A stretch of 64,000 nucleotides of DNA, from positions 2,728,001 through 2,792,000 of the forward strand of contig OZ242210.1 of NCBI GenBank assembly GCA_965206315.1. Reading direction: 5' to 3'. The position numbers and the translations under genes are program-made. Below are positions 25,400 to 33,230 of the stretch, in pieces (position 1 is the stretch's first letter; each line of letters opens with the position of its first letter). Source of the DNA: Bin16 sp965206315. Lineage in GTDB: Bacteria; Chloroflexota; Dehalococcoidia; Lucifugimonadales; Australimonadaceae. Under the pieces are notes generated by a model, which did not search any database, had not been told where the DNA came from, and saw only the letters and a program-made list of their open reading frames with translations.

Positions 25400-25463
25400 T
25401 TGGCCGCCTCCATGCCGTGAACGGCGGACGAGGGAACTACATGGATAGCAGGGGGAGGACCTG

Positions 25464-26777
25464 ATGTACTTCGGACCGATTCGCGCCAGAATCCTGATGG
25501 CGTTCGCCGCACTGGTGAGCACCGCGCTCATCGTCGTTGCGTGCGGGGCAGACCCGACGGCGACGCCCGTGCCGCCGACCGCAACGCCGACGCCCGCGCC
25601 TGTCCAGGACGACACGCCGGACCCGACTGCGACGCCGACGCCTGTGCCACCCACGCCTACTCCGGAGCCTGAGCCACAGGTGCTCAAGCTCGGTTTCACC
25701 GTTCCGCAGTCCGGCTCCTACGCCCGCTGGGGACGGCTCGTCTCCGCCATGCAGTGCGCCATCGACGAGGTGCACGCGAGCGGCGACCTCGGTTCCACGA
25801 CGATCGAACTCCTCCCCGAGGACTCGAAGGCCGACCAGGCGGAAGGCGTCTCCGGCCTGCGCAAGCTGGCCACCGTCAACGACGCTCCGGTCGTCATGAC
25901 CATCTTCACCGGCATCGGCCTCGCGCAGAAGCCGGTTGCGTCCGAGCTCGAGGTGGTGCTGTTCAGCTCCGGCATCCAGAACCCCATGTTCGCGTACGAC
26001 AGCCCGTGGGTGTTCCGCAACGCGCTGAACACCACGCTCAATGCCGACGCGCTCGTCCGGTGGCTGGATGACTACGCAGGCGGCTCGGGCGAGGACCTGA
26101 ACGGTCTGCGCTACGCCTACATCAAGGAAGAGGGCAACGACTCCATCGACCTGATGGTCGACCGGCTCAAGGTGCTCGCCGACGCGCTGGGTTTCGAGAT
26201 CGTAGCGGAGGAGACGTTCCAGAAGGACGACGTCTCGTTCGACACGCAGATCACGAAGATGAGGGCAGCCGAGCCGGACGTCGTTCAGTTGATGTCGCTC
26301 GGCAAGGAGATGGGTCTCATCATCAACACGATGGCCCAGCAGGGCCTCCAGCCCAAGTACCTCCTCTCCGGTGGCGGCGCCGAGGGCAACACCGAGCTGA
26401 TCGACGTTGCCGGCGCTGCAGCGAACGGCCTCATCTACTCGGCTCCGGGCCAGTTCGACAAGGAAGCGGACGAGCGCGCTCCTCGCTTCATCGACTGCTA
26501 CGCGGGGAAGGAGGGCAACGACCCCGACACCTACGCCACTCACTTCTACGACGGCACGCTGGTTATCGCAGAGGCGCTGAAACTGGGCGCGGACGCGACC
26601 TCCTCGGAGTCGATGCGCGAACACATCGCACAGGTCGACGAGATCGTTGGCCTCGCCGGACTCTGGGTCTTCGACGAGGGCGGAGACGCCTGGGCGCCGC
26701 CGGGTATCGGCCATGTCGTGAACGGTGAGTTCGTCAACCTCGTTCCGCAGATCGAGCCGTACCGGGACATCCAGTAG
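25464..26777 (+). CDS. ABC transporter substrate-binding lipoprotein, branched-chain amino acid/amide type
   Basis: 437 residues. A signal peptide ends in the lipobox LIVVAC (Cys about 28), so the mature protein is lipid-anchored. A Pro/Thr linker (PTATPTPAP, PTPTPEPEP) of about 45 residues follows, typical of Chloroflexota lipoproteins. The binding domain begins LKLGFTVPQSGSYARWG and has the Peripla_BP_6 fold used by Liv-type receptors, which bind amino acids, amides, urea or aromatic acids. Its permease and ATPase genes follow directly. Given the hyuA neighbour the ligand may be an amide or cyclic amide, which is inference. Confidence 0.9.
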   Translation: MYFGPIRARILMAFAALVSTALIVVACGADPTATPVPPTATPTPAPVQDDTPDPTATPTPVPPTPTPEPEPQVLKLGFTVPQSGSYARWGRLVSAMQCAIDEVHASGDLGSTTIELLPEDSKADQAEGVSGLRKLATVNDAPVVMTIFTGIGLAQKPVASELEVVLFSSGIQNPMFAYDSPWVFRNALNTTLNADALVRWLDDYAGGSGEDLNGLRYAYIKEEGNDSIDLMVDRLKVLADALGFEIVAEETFQKDDVSFDTQITKMRAAEPDVVQLMSLGKEMGLIINTMAQQGLQPKYLLSGGGAEGNTELIDVAGAAANGLIYSAPGQFDKEADERAPRFIDCYAGKEGNDPDTYATHFYDGTLVIAEALKLGADATSSESMREHIAQVDEIVGLAGLWVFDEGGDAWAPPGIGHVVNGEFVNLVPQIEPYRDIQ

Positions 26778-26792
26778 GGAATGACTGAACAA

Positions 26793-26818
26793 GGGGCTCC
26801 TCCGGTCGGAGGAGCCCC
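26793..26818 (+). terminator. strong hairpin between substrate-binding protein and livH (attenuator or mRNA stabiliser)
   Basis: GGGGCTCCTCC (26793-26803), loop GGTC, GGAGGAGCCCC (26808-26818): an 11-bp perfect GC-rich stem with no following T run. It sits in the 70-base space after the receptor gene. Without a U tract it is more likely a partial terminator or a 3' stabiliser that keeps receptor mRNA in excess over permease mRNA. Confidence 0.75.
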
Positions 26819-26847
26819 TGCACTCTCCGGTTCAGCCACAGATCTCA

Positions 26848-27759
26848 GTGGAAACCTTCATCCAGATAGGCATCAACGCCCTCTCGCTCGGGGCGATCTA
26901 CGCCCTGCTGTCGCTGGGGTTCGCCGTTATCTACAACACCGTGCGCATCTTCCACGTGCTGCACGGGGCGGCATTCCTCATCGCTGGTTACTCGACGTGG
27001 TGGCTCGCGCAGGAGCAAGGGCTGCCCATCTTCTTCGCGGCCTCCATCGCGGTCATCTTCGCAGGCGCTTCCGGCATCTTCATGGAGCTCGCCGTCTACC
27101 GGCGGCTGCGTGTGCGAGGCGCGGGCTTCCTCGTCTCGTTCCTCGGTTCGCTCGCGGCCCTCTTCTTCTTCGAAGGGCTGCTGCTCACTATCGCCCGCAC
27201 AACCGCCCGCCTGCCCCGGCCCGGCGGTCCGCTGCCGACGTTCAACCTGCAGATAGAGGCGCTCGATATCGACCTGTTCATCAAGTGGCACGCGGTCAAC
27301 ACCATCGTGCTGGTGGCCATCCTCGTTGTCCTGGTCACTCTCTTCTTCCGGTACACGAAGTGGGGGCGCATGATCCGCGCCATCGCGTCGAACCCCGACC
27401 TCGCGGTCGCGGTCGGCATCAACGCCTCGCAGGTCTACCTGATGGTGTTCGTGCTCGGTTCGATGCTGGCCGGCATCGGCGGCGTCATGCAGACGTACGA
27501 GGGCGGAGTCATCCCGAACGTCGGCATCCGGCTCGCCATCACGGCGGCGGGCGGCGTCATCATCGGAGGCATCGGGAGCATGCCCGGCGCCGTCGTGGGC
27601 GGGCTGGCGCTCGGCCTGGCGCAGACCATCGCGAGCTACTACTTCGGCGGCAACTGGGCGATACCTGCGGGGTTCATCCTGTTGCTGCTCGTCATCCTGT
27701 TCCGGCCCTACGGACTTCTGGGAACGCGCGAACACCGCGAACTGCGGAGGCTGCTGTGA
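26848..27759 (+). CDS. livH: branched-chain-type ABC transporter permease LivH
   Basis: 303 residues, starting at GTG 26848 (METFIQIGINALSLGAIYALLSLGFAVIYNT). About eight transmembrane helices. The cytoplasmic RAIASNPDLAVAVGINASQVYLMVF is the EAA-like loop that contacts the ATPases. It forms the inner-membrane channel with LivM. It overlaps livM by 3 bases (GTGA), showing translational coupling. Confidence 0.93.
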   Translation: METFIQIGINALSLGAIYALLSLGFAVIYNTVRIFHVLHGAAFLIAGYSTWWLAQEQGLPIFFAASIAVIFAGASGIFMELAVYRRLRVRGAGFLVSFLGSLAALFFFEGLLLTIARTTARLPRPGGPLPTFNLQIEALDIDLFIKWHAVNTIVLVAILVVLVTLFFRYTKWGRMIRAIASNPDLAVAVGINASQVYLMVFVLGSMLAGIGGVMQTYEGGVIPNVGIRLAITAAGGVIIGGIGSMPGAVVGGLALGLAQTIASYYFGGNWAIPAGFILLLLVILFRPYGLLGTREHRELRRLL

Positions 27760-29027
27760 CTACGGACGCCCAGGAAGAACCGCAAGCGCTCAGCGACGGT
27801 GGAGAGCTGGACGACGACCAGCAGGAGGTTGTCGAGGTCCTGGAGGGCTGGCGCGCCGTCGTGACCCCCAACCGCGTGCTCATCGGCTTCGGCGCACTCA
27901 TGCTCCTGGCGCTGGTCCCGTTCGCCACAGGGCATTGGACAGGGGTCCAGGTAACCACGCTTCACGCCATCGCCAGCGTCGGAGTGCTGGCCATCGCAGC
28001 CCTGCAGGGGCGGTACGGCCTGGGTGCGTTCGCGCTCTTCACCCTGGTCCTCTCGCTGCTGTGGCGCTTCGAGTTGGGCCTGAGTGACGAGTACATGGCG
28101 CACCTCATCGTCGTGGCCAGCGTCTTCTCCATCCTCGCGTCCTCGTTGAACATGTCGGTCGGCTATACCGGGCTGATGAGTCTCTCGCATGCCGGGTTCA
28201 TGGGCGTCGGCGCATACGCATTTGCAATCCTTACGACGGAGACGCTCAACCCGCCGCCCGGCGCCGAGGTGTTCAGCCTCCCCTACTGGCCCTCCATCAT
28301 CGCGGCGGGCATCGTCGCATCGGTCGTTGCGTTCATCGTCTCACCCATCCTCCGGCTGCGTGGGCACTTCTTCGTGCTGGCGACAGTCACCGTGATGTTG
28401 AGCCTCTCGCAGGTCATACTCGCGTGGCGATGGATGACGAACGGCTCGCTCGCCATCCGCGAGGTGCCGCGCCCGGTCATCTTCGGCTACGCGTTCGACA
28501 CCGCCGACAAGTTCATCCTGTTCAGCATCCCCATCGCCATCATCTGCATCATCATCCTCTGGCGGCTGGTGGAGTCCCCCTACGGGCGCGTACTGACGAC
28601 GATCCGCGCAAACCCCGCGGTCGCCGAGAGCATCGGCAAGAACGTCGGCTTCGTGCGGCTGCGCGTCTACGTCATCACGGCGTTCTTCGCCGGAGTGGCG
28701 GGCGCGGTCTACGTCTCCTACGTTACGGTCGCGGCGCACTCGCAATACCTTGTGGAGTTCAGCACGTTCCTGCTCATCATGGTGGTGCTGGGCGGCTCGG
28801 GGCGGTGGCTCGGCGCGGTGCTGGGCGCGATCGCCTACGTGACGGTGTCTGAAGTGGTGCGCTACGTGCCGGACATCACGGAGTGGTTCCACTCCTATAT
28901 CTCGTTCTTCCCGGTCATTCCCGGCGAGAAGACGGGCGGCATCACCACGATGACGTGGGGGGCGCTCCTCTTCTTCCTCATGCTGTTCAGGCCGCAGGGC
29001 ATCATCGGCAGGTACCGGCTGGAGTAA
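27756..29027 (+). CDS. livM: branched-chain-type ABC transporter permease LivM
   Basis: 423 residues from GTG 27756, which overlaps the livH stop. An acidic N-terminal tail of about 35 residues (EEPQALSDGGELDDDQQEVVEV) precedes the first helix and is not usual for LivM. The body shows NMSVGYTGLMSLSHAGFMGVGAYA and TIRANPAVAESIGKNVGFVRLRVYVI, the family's signature loop. About ten membrane helices. A much longer open frame exists upstream in this phase but overlaps livH and is not used. Confidence 0.93.
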   Translation: MTTDAQEEPQALSDGGELDDDQQEVVEVLEGWRAVVTPNRVLIGFGALMLLALVPFATGHWTGVQVTTLHAIASVGVLAIAALQGRYGLGAFALFTLVLSLLWRFELGLSDEYMAHLIVVASVFSILASSLNMSVGYTGLMSLSHAGFMGVGAYAFAILTTETLNPPPGAEVFSLPYWPSIIAAGIVASVVAFIVSPILRLRGHFFVLATVTVMLSLSQVILAWRWMTNGSLAIREVPRPVIFGYAFDTADKFILFSIPIAIICIIILWRLVESPYGRVLTTIRANPAVAESIGKNVGFVRLRVYVITAFFAGVAGAVYVSYVTVAAHSQYLVEFSTFLLIMVVLGGSGRWLGAVLGAIAYVTVSEVVRYVPDITEWFHSYISFFPVIPGEKTGGITTMTWGALLFFLMLFRPQGIIGRYRLE

Positions 29028-29033
29028 GACGGC

Positions 29034-29807
29034 ATGGCGATACTGGAAGTCAGGAACGTCAACAAGAGCTTCGGCGGGAACCTCGTGCTCGAGGACGTGA
29101 GCATGAACGCCGAGCTCGGCCAGGTGACAAGCCTCATCGGACCGAACGGCGCGGGCAAGTCCACGCTGCTCAACATCGTCTCCGGGTTCCTCAAGGCGGA
29201 CTCCGGCAGCGTCGTCATGGACGGGCGCGAGATCATCGGCTCACCGCCGTTCAAGTGCTTCAAAGCGGGCATCGCGCGCACCTTCCAGGACTCGCAGGTG
29301 CTCTACTACATGAACGGGCTGAACAACGTCGTCGTCTCGTCCCCCGGTCAGCGCGGCGAACTGGAGTACAACGCGCTCCTGCGTCCGAGGATGGTCGCGG
29401 CGGAGGAACGGGAGCGCAGCGCCGAGGCGATGGGGCATCTGACGGAGCTGAACATCCAGTCGAAGGCGGCGAGCCTGGCGCAGGCGCTCTCCTACGGCCA
29501 GCAGAAGCTGCTGGAGTTCGCGCGGATGCTGAACTCCCGCGCGCAGGTATTCCTGCTGGACGAGCCGATGGCCGGCATCCACCCGGACCTCATCGCGGGA
29601 CTGAGCGCGATGATCCGCTCCGCCGCCGTGGACCACGGCAAGGCCGTCATCCTCGTCGAGCACAACCTCAAAGTTGTCATGGACGTGTCGGACTACGTCG
29701 TGGTGGTGCGCGGCGAGGTGGTTGTGGAGGGCCCGCCGTCGGAGATCGAGAACGACGAACGCCTCACGAGCGCGTTCCTGGGATTCGTGTCGAATGCCGC
29801 TACTTGA
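29034..29807 (+). CDS. livG: branched-chain-type ABC transporter ATP-binding protein LivG
   Basis: 257 residues. Walker A IGPNGAGKSTLLNIV, signature ALSYGQQKLLEFARML and Walker B VFLLDEPMAGI are intact. IARTFQDSQVL is the LivG-type Q-loop. It energises import together with LivF. The gene starts 6 bases after livM and overlaps livF by 14 bases. Confidence 0.95.
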   Translation: MAILEVRNVNKSFGGNLVLEDVSMNAELGQVTSLIGPNGAGKSTLLNIVSGFLKADSGSVVMDGREIIGSPPFKCFKAGIARTFQDSQVLYYMNGLNNVVVSSPGQRGELEYNALLRPRMVAAEERERSAEAMGHLTELNIQSKAASLAQALSYGQQKLLEFARMLNSRAQVFLLDEPMAGIHPDLIAGLSAMIRSAAVDHGKAVILVEHNLKVVMDVSDYVVVVRGEVVVEGPPSEIENDERLTSAFLGFVSNAAT

Positions 29808-30504
29808 GACCCAAGACCTGCTCGTCTCCTACGGCCCCAAGCAGATCCTGAACGGGGTCAGCATGGGCGTAGAGGCGGGGAAGGTGACGACCATCGTCGG
29901 CCACAACGGGGCGGGCAAGTCCACGCTCATCAAGGGCGTGTACGGCATCGCGCGGGTCACCGGCGGCTCCGTCACGTTCGACGGCCACGACATCACGAAC
30001 CACGCGCCGTACGACAACATCAAGGACGGTATCGGTTACCTCGCGCAGGGCGGGCAGGTCTTCGCCGACCTCCCGGTGGAGGACAACCTGAAACTCGGCG
30101 GCTACGCGCTGCCGAACGAACTCATCCCTGAGCGCCTCGAACAGGCGTACTCCATGTTTCCTATCCTCGACCGGCGGCGCCGCTCCGACGCCGACACGCT
30201 CTCCGGCGGCGAGCGACAGATGCTCGCGATCGCCATGACGCTGATGCTCAAGCCGAAGCTGATGCTCATGGACGAGCCGTCCGGCGCGCTCGCAGGCCCC
30301 ATCCTCGAGCAGATATCGGGCATCATCCGCCACCTAGTAGAGGAGGCCGGCATCGGCATCCTGCTCGTGGAGCAGAACGTGGAGCTGGGCATCCGGGTAG
30401 CGGACAACGTCCACGTCGTGGAAGCGGGCAGGGTCATCTTCAGCGGCACACCCGACGACCTGAGCGACCCCGAGGCCCGCAGGCGGCTGCTCGGTCTGGC
30501 GTAG
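29794..30504 (+). CDS. livF: branched-chain-type ABC transporter ATP-binding protein LivF
   Basis: 236 residues from ATG 29794. Walker A VGHNGAGKSTLIKGV, Q-loop YLAQGGQVFADLPVEDNL, signature LSGGERQMLAIAMTL and Walker B LMLMDEPSGAL are present. It overlaps the end of livG. This completes a five-gene importer (receptor, LivH, LivM, LivG, LivF). No clear terminator follows; the next gene pair has its own promoter. Confidence 0.95.
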   Translation: MPLLETQDLLVSYGPKQILNGVSMGVEAGKVTTIVGHNGAGKSTLIKGVYGIARVTGGSVTFDGHDITNHAPYDNIKDGIGYLAQGGQVFADLPVEDNLKLGGYALPNELIPERLEQAYSMFPILDRRRRSDADTLSGGERQMLAIAMTLMLKPKLMLMDEPSGALAGPILEQISGIIRHLVEEAGIGILLVEQNVELGIRVADNVHVVEAGRVIFSGTPDDLSDPEARRRLLGLA

Positions 30505-30544
30505 GCCAGCGATACCCATACCCTCAAGTACATGACACAGATCT

Positions 30545-30573
30545 TTGTACAATGAGTAGTGGTAGGTTACACT
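30545..30573 (+). promoter_or_regulatory. promoter of the higBA operon
   Basis: TTGTAC (30545-30550), 17 bases, TACACT (30568-30573), with higB ATG 12 bases after the -10. The region is AT-rich, and TGAGTA (30553-30558) and TACTCA (30590-30595) form a spaced dyad around the start site that could be the HigA operator. Confidence 0.55.
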
Positions 30574-30585
30574 TACCAATACTGC

Positions 30586-30978
30586 ATGATACTCAGCTTC
30601 CGGCATAAAGGGCTTGAACTGCTCTACGAGAAAGGAGACCGCAGGCGCATCCAGCCCATGTACGCTGACAAAGTGGCGCGTATCCTCGCCCGCCTGGACG
30701 TGGCAGAACGTCCGCAGGACATGGGCCTGCCCGGTTACCGGCTCCACCCGCTCCAAGGCGACCTCTTCGGTTACTGGGCAGTCAGCGTATCTGGCAATTG
30801 GCGTATCACATTCAGGTTCGACGGCAGGGACGTCCGAGACGTAGACCTCGTCGACTACCACAGGAGGAAGAACCTATGGCGATGCACAGCCCTCCGCACC
30901 CGGGACTTTCCGTCCGCTACGACTGCCTCGAGCCGCTCGGACTCAGCGTCACCGAGGCGGCAGTTAACCTGGGCGTGA
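30586..30978 (+). CDS. higB: HigB/RelE-type mRNA interferase toxin with C-terminal extension
   Basis: 130 residues. MILSFRHKGLELLYEKGDRR, the Arg-rich VARILARLDVAERPQDM and YWAVSVSGNWRITFRFDGRDV are HigB hallmarks; the core ends at DVDLVDYH (residue 92), where HigB proteins normally stop. Here no stop follows, the ribosome binding site of higA is read as RRK, and the frame runs another 38 residues, overlapping higA by 103 bases. HigB cleaves mRNA on ribosomes and is neutralised by HigA. Whether the extended toxin is active is unknown. Confidence 0.85.
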   Translation: MILSFRHKGLELLYEKGDRRRIQPMYADKVARILARLDVAERPQDMGLPGYRLHPLQGDLFGYWAVSVSGNWRITFRFDGRDVRDVDLVDYHRRKNLWRCTALRTRDFPSATTASSRSDSASPRRQLTWA

Positions 30979-31166
30979 GCCGCAAGCAGCTGTCCGACAT
31001 CGTGAACGGCCGCTCCGGTATCTCGCCGGAGATGGCGATCCGTCTGGACAAGGCATTCGGCGGCGGCGCTGACACCTGGTACCACCTGCAAGCCTCCTAC
31101 GATCTCGCTCAGGCAAAGAAGTCCAGCGGGCACATCCAGGTCAAGCGCGTCGGCCACGTGGCCTGA
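30876..31166 (+). CDS. higA: HigA antitoxin (XRE family HTH)
   Basis: 96 residues; AGGAGGAAG precedes ATG 30876. MAMHSPPHPGLSVRYDCLEPLGLSVTEAAVNLGVSRKQLSDIVNGRSGISPEMAIRLDKAFGG is a typical HigA helix-turn-helix with toxin-binding ends. It should bind HigB and repress the higBA promoter. It starts inside the 3' part of higB. The next gene, hyuB copy 2, begins only 14 bases after its stop and might be cotranscribed. Confidence 0.9.
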   Translation: MAMHSPPHPGLSVRYDCLEPLGLSVTEAAVNLGVSRKQLSDIVNGRSGISPEMAIRLDKAFGGGADTWYHLQASYDLAQAKKSSGHIQVKRVGHVA

Positions 31167-31180
31167 GCGGAATCACCCAC

Positions 31181-32881
31181 ATGGCCACCACGGACGTCAT
31201 CACCCAGGAAGTCATCCGCGCGCGGCTGGACGGCATCGTGCGCGAGATGCAGGCCGCGGTGCTCCGTACCGGCTTCTCCACCATCATCCGCGAGTCGCAC
31301 GACTTCTCCGCCGGCATCACCGATGTTTCCGGCGCGGTCGTCGGCCAGTACTCGCCGCTCCCGACGCACCTAGGCGCGTACCCGGACTGCGTGCAGGGCG
31401 TCCTCGACTTCTACTCGCTCGACGAGATGGAGGATGGCGACTGCTTCCTCGCCAGCCACCCGTACCACTCGGGCTGCCCGCATCCCAACGACATGGTCGT
31501 CGTGCTGCCGGTGTTCCACGAGGGCGAGGTCGTCGCGTTCTGCGCCAGCATGGGACACAAGGCCGACATCGGCGGGCAATCGCCGGGGTCGCGCAACACC
31601 ATCGCCCGGGACGTGTTCGGCGACGGCCTGCAGATCATGCCGGTGCTCTTCCAACGCGGCGGCGCGATGAACAAGGAGGTCGCGCAGTTCCTGCGGGCGA
31701 ACAGCCGCACGCCGGAGCTGGTCATCGGCGACCTCGGCGCGCAGGCGGGTGCGCTGCGGAGCATCGGCGCGGCGCGGCTGAAGACGCTCGCCAACGAGTA
31801 CGGCGGCGAGACGCTCACCGCCGCGTTCGGCGACATCGTCGAGCGCGTCGAGGCGCGTGTCCGCGGCCATTTCGCGGAGTGGGCCGACGGCACGGCGGAG
31901 GCGGAGGCGCTCGTCGACGACATCGTCGACCCCTCGACGACGATCCGCCTGCACGTCGCGGCCATCAAGCAGGGCGACCGGCTCACGCTCGACTTCTCCA
32001 GCTCCGGCGACCAGAGCGCCGGGCCGATCAACGTGCGCCCCCCGTTCATCCGCGGCATGGCGTACTTCGCCGCCATCGCGATGATGGACCCTAGCGTCCC
32101 GAACAACGGCGGCCTCGCGCGGGCGGTCGAGTGCCGCTTCCGCGAGGGGAGCATCATGGACCCGCGCTTCCCCGGCCCGGTGGGGTTCTACTCGACGACG
32201 ATGGCCGCGATAGAGGACGTGGTGTTCGAGGCGATGAGCAAGGTCGCTGGACGCCCCGCGGTCGCGCACAACGCCGCCTCGTCGATGGTCGTACTCGGAA
32301 CGTCGGGCGAGGGCCGCGCACGCTACGTGCAGTACGAGCTGCTTCGCGCCGGCAACGGCGCGCACAGCGGCGGCGACGGCTACACCGGCACCGGCCACTC
32401 GTGGGCGGGGGGCTCGAAGTTCACCAGCGTGGAGATACTCGAGTCCGAGTTCGACGTGGAGCTGCAGCGGTTCGCCCTCATCCCGGACTCCGGCGGGCCG
32501 GGCGCCAACCGGGGTGGCCACGGCATCCGGCGGGAGTACCGGGTGCTGAAGGAGAGCAAGTACTCCGGCGGCACCGCGCGGCAGAACGACCCGCCCCACG
32601 GCGTGGAGGGAGGGCTGCCTGGACGCCCCGGCGTCATCACCGTCAACCCGGACACCGAGAACGCCGTCGAGTACCGCGGCCTCGTCTCCAACCTGCTGCT
32701 CAACGAGGGCGACGTCATCCGCATCGACACGGGCAGCTCCGGCGGCGCGGGCGACCCGAAGCAGCGCGATCCTGCGCTCGCAGCGTCCGACCTCCGCAAC
32801 GGCTACGTTACGCCGGAGCAATCGGCGAGCGTGTACGGCCTCGACGCGTCAGCCATCGAGGAAGCCTTGGCGCTGGAGTAA
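31181..32881 (+). CDS. hyuB: hydantoinase B/oxoprolinase family protein (HyuB), copy 2
   Basis: 566 residues. It begins MATTDVITQEVIRARLDGIV and carries HDFSAGITDVSGAVVGQYSP, HPYHSGCPHPNDMVV, GHKADIGGQSPGS and DFSSSGDQSAGPINVRPPF. It is close to copies 1 and 3 throughout. No hyuA partner adjoins it; HyuA at 23274 is the only one in the window. Placement directly behind higBA with a 14-base gap is unusual for a metabolic gene. Confidence 0.92.
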   Translation: MATTDVITQEVIRARLDGIVREMQAAVLRTGFSTIIRESHDFSAGITDVSGAVVGQYSPLPTHLGAYPDCVQGVLDFYSLDEMEDGDCFLASHPYHSGCPHPNDMVVVLPVFHEGEVVAFCASMGHKADIGGQSPGSRNTIARDVFGDGLQIMPVLFQRGGAMNKEVAQFLRANSRTPELVIGDLGAQAGALRSIGAARLKTLANEYGGETLTAAFGDIVERVEARVRGHFAEWADGTAEAEALVDDIVDPSTTIRLHVAAIKQGDRLTLDFSSSGDQSAGPINVRPPFIRGMAYFAAIAMMDPSVPNNGGLARAVECRFREGSIMDPRFPGPVGFYSTTMAAIEDVVFEAMSKVAGRPAVAHNAASSMVVLGTSGEGRARYVQYELLRAGNGAHSGGDGYTGTGHSWAGGSKFTSVEILESEFDVELQRFALIPDSGGPGANRGGHGIRREYRVLKESKYSGGTARQNDPPHGVEGGLPGRPGVITVNPDTENAVEYRGLVSNLLLNEGDVIRIDTGSSGGAGDPKQRDPALAASDLRNGYVTPEQSASVYGLDASAIEEALALE

Positions 32882-32890
32882 GTCCCAGGA

Positions 32891-33055
32891 GAACTTCCGG
32901 GGGACACAGCTGTTCATTTCTGCTCATCGGCCAGAATTCACCTCTGTATCCAGTGCTGCGCGTGAGCAGTCGGGCTGCTCAATACTGCTCAATACTGCTC
33001 ATCCGCTGCTCATTTCCGCTCATCAACCCTTCATTCCTGCTCGTTCCTGCTCGCA
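32891..33055 (-). repeat. phased-word repeat element, copy B
   Basis: Read on the minus strand it has the same order as copies A and C: words, hairpin, tail. On the plus strand the words are …CTGCTCA, and the last base falls at 32981, 32991, 33001, 33012, 33022, 33033, 33043 and 33053 (eight words, 10-11 base period). The hairpin is TGAGCAG (32963-32969) with CTGCTCA (32975-32981), 5-base loop. The tail has GAATTCACCTCTG, two words ending at 32916 and 32926, and GAACTTCCGGGGG. It fills most of the 349-base gap 32882-33230; the remainder has only a TATCAT box near 33186 and the AGGAGG of the next gene. Confidence 0.8.
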
Positions 33056-33230
33056 AGTCCCAAGGCATGGCGGGGGAGCCGCCATCACCCGTGCTGCGTC
33101 ATCGGTAGCAGCGTAAACGGAGATGGGGCCTCGGTGTAAGGGGCAGATGTCACAAGTCCTCGCCTGCGCTTTGCCCTCTCCGCTATCATGCCCGCATTGA
33201 ACGTAACACTCCCCCAGAGGAGGTACCGCG

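Noticed and set aside
26781..27755. Upstream extension of livM to 748 residues
   Set aside because: It overlaps all of livH in another frame and encodes Arg/His-rich shadow sequence; the GTGA overlap at 27756 gives the real start.
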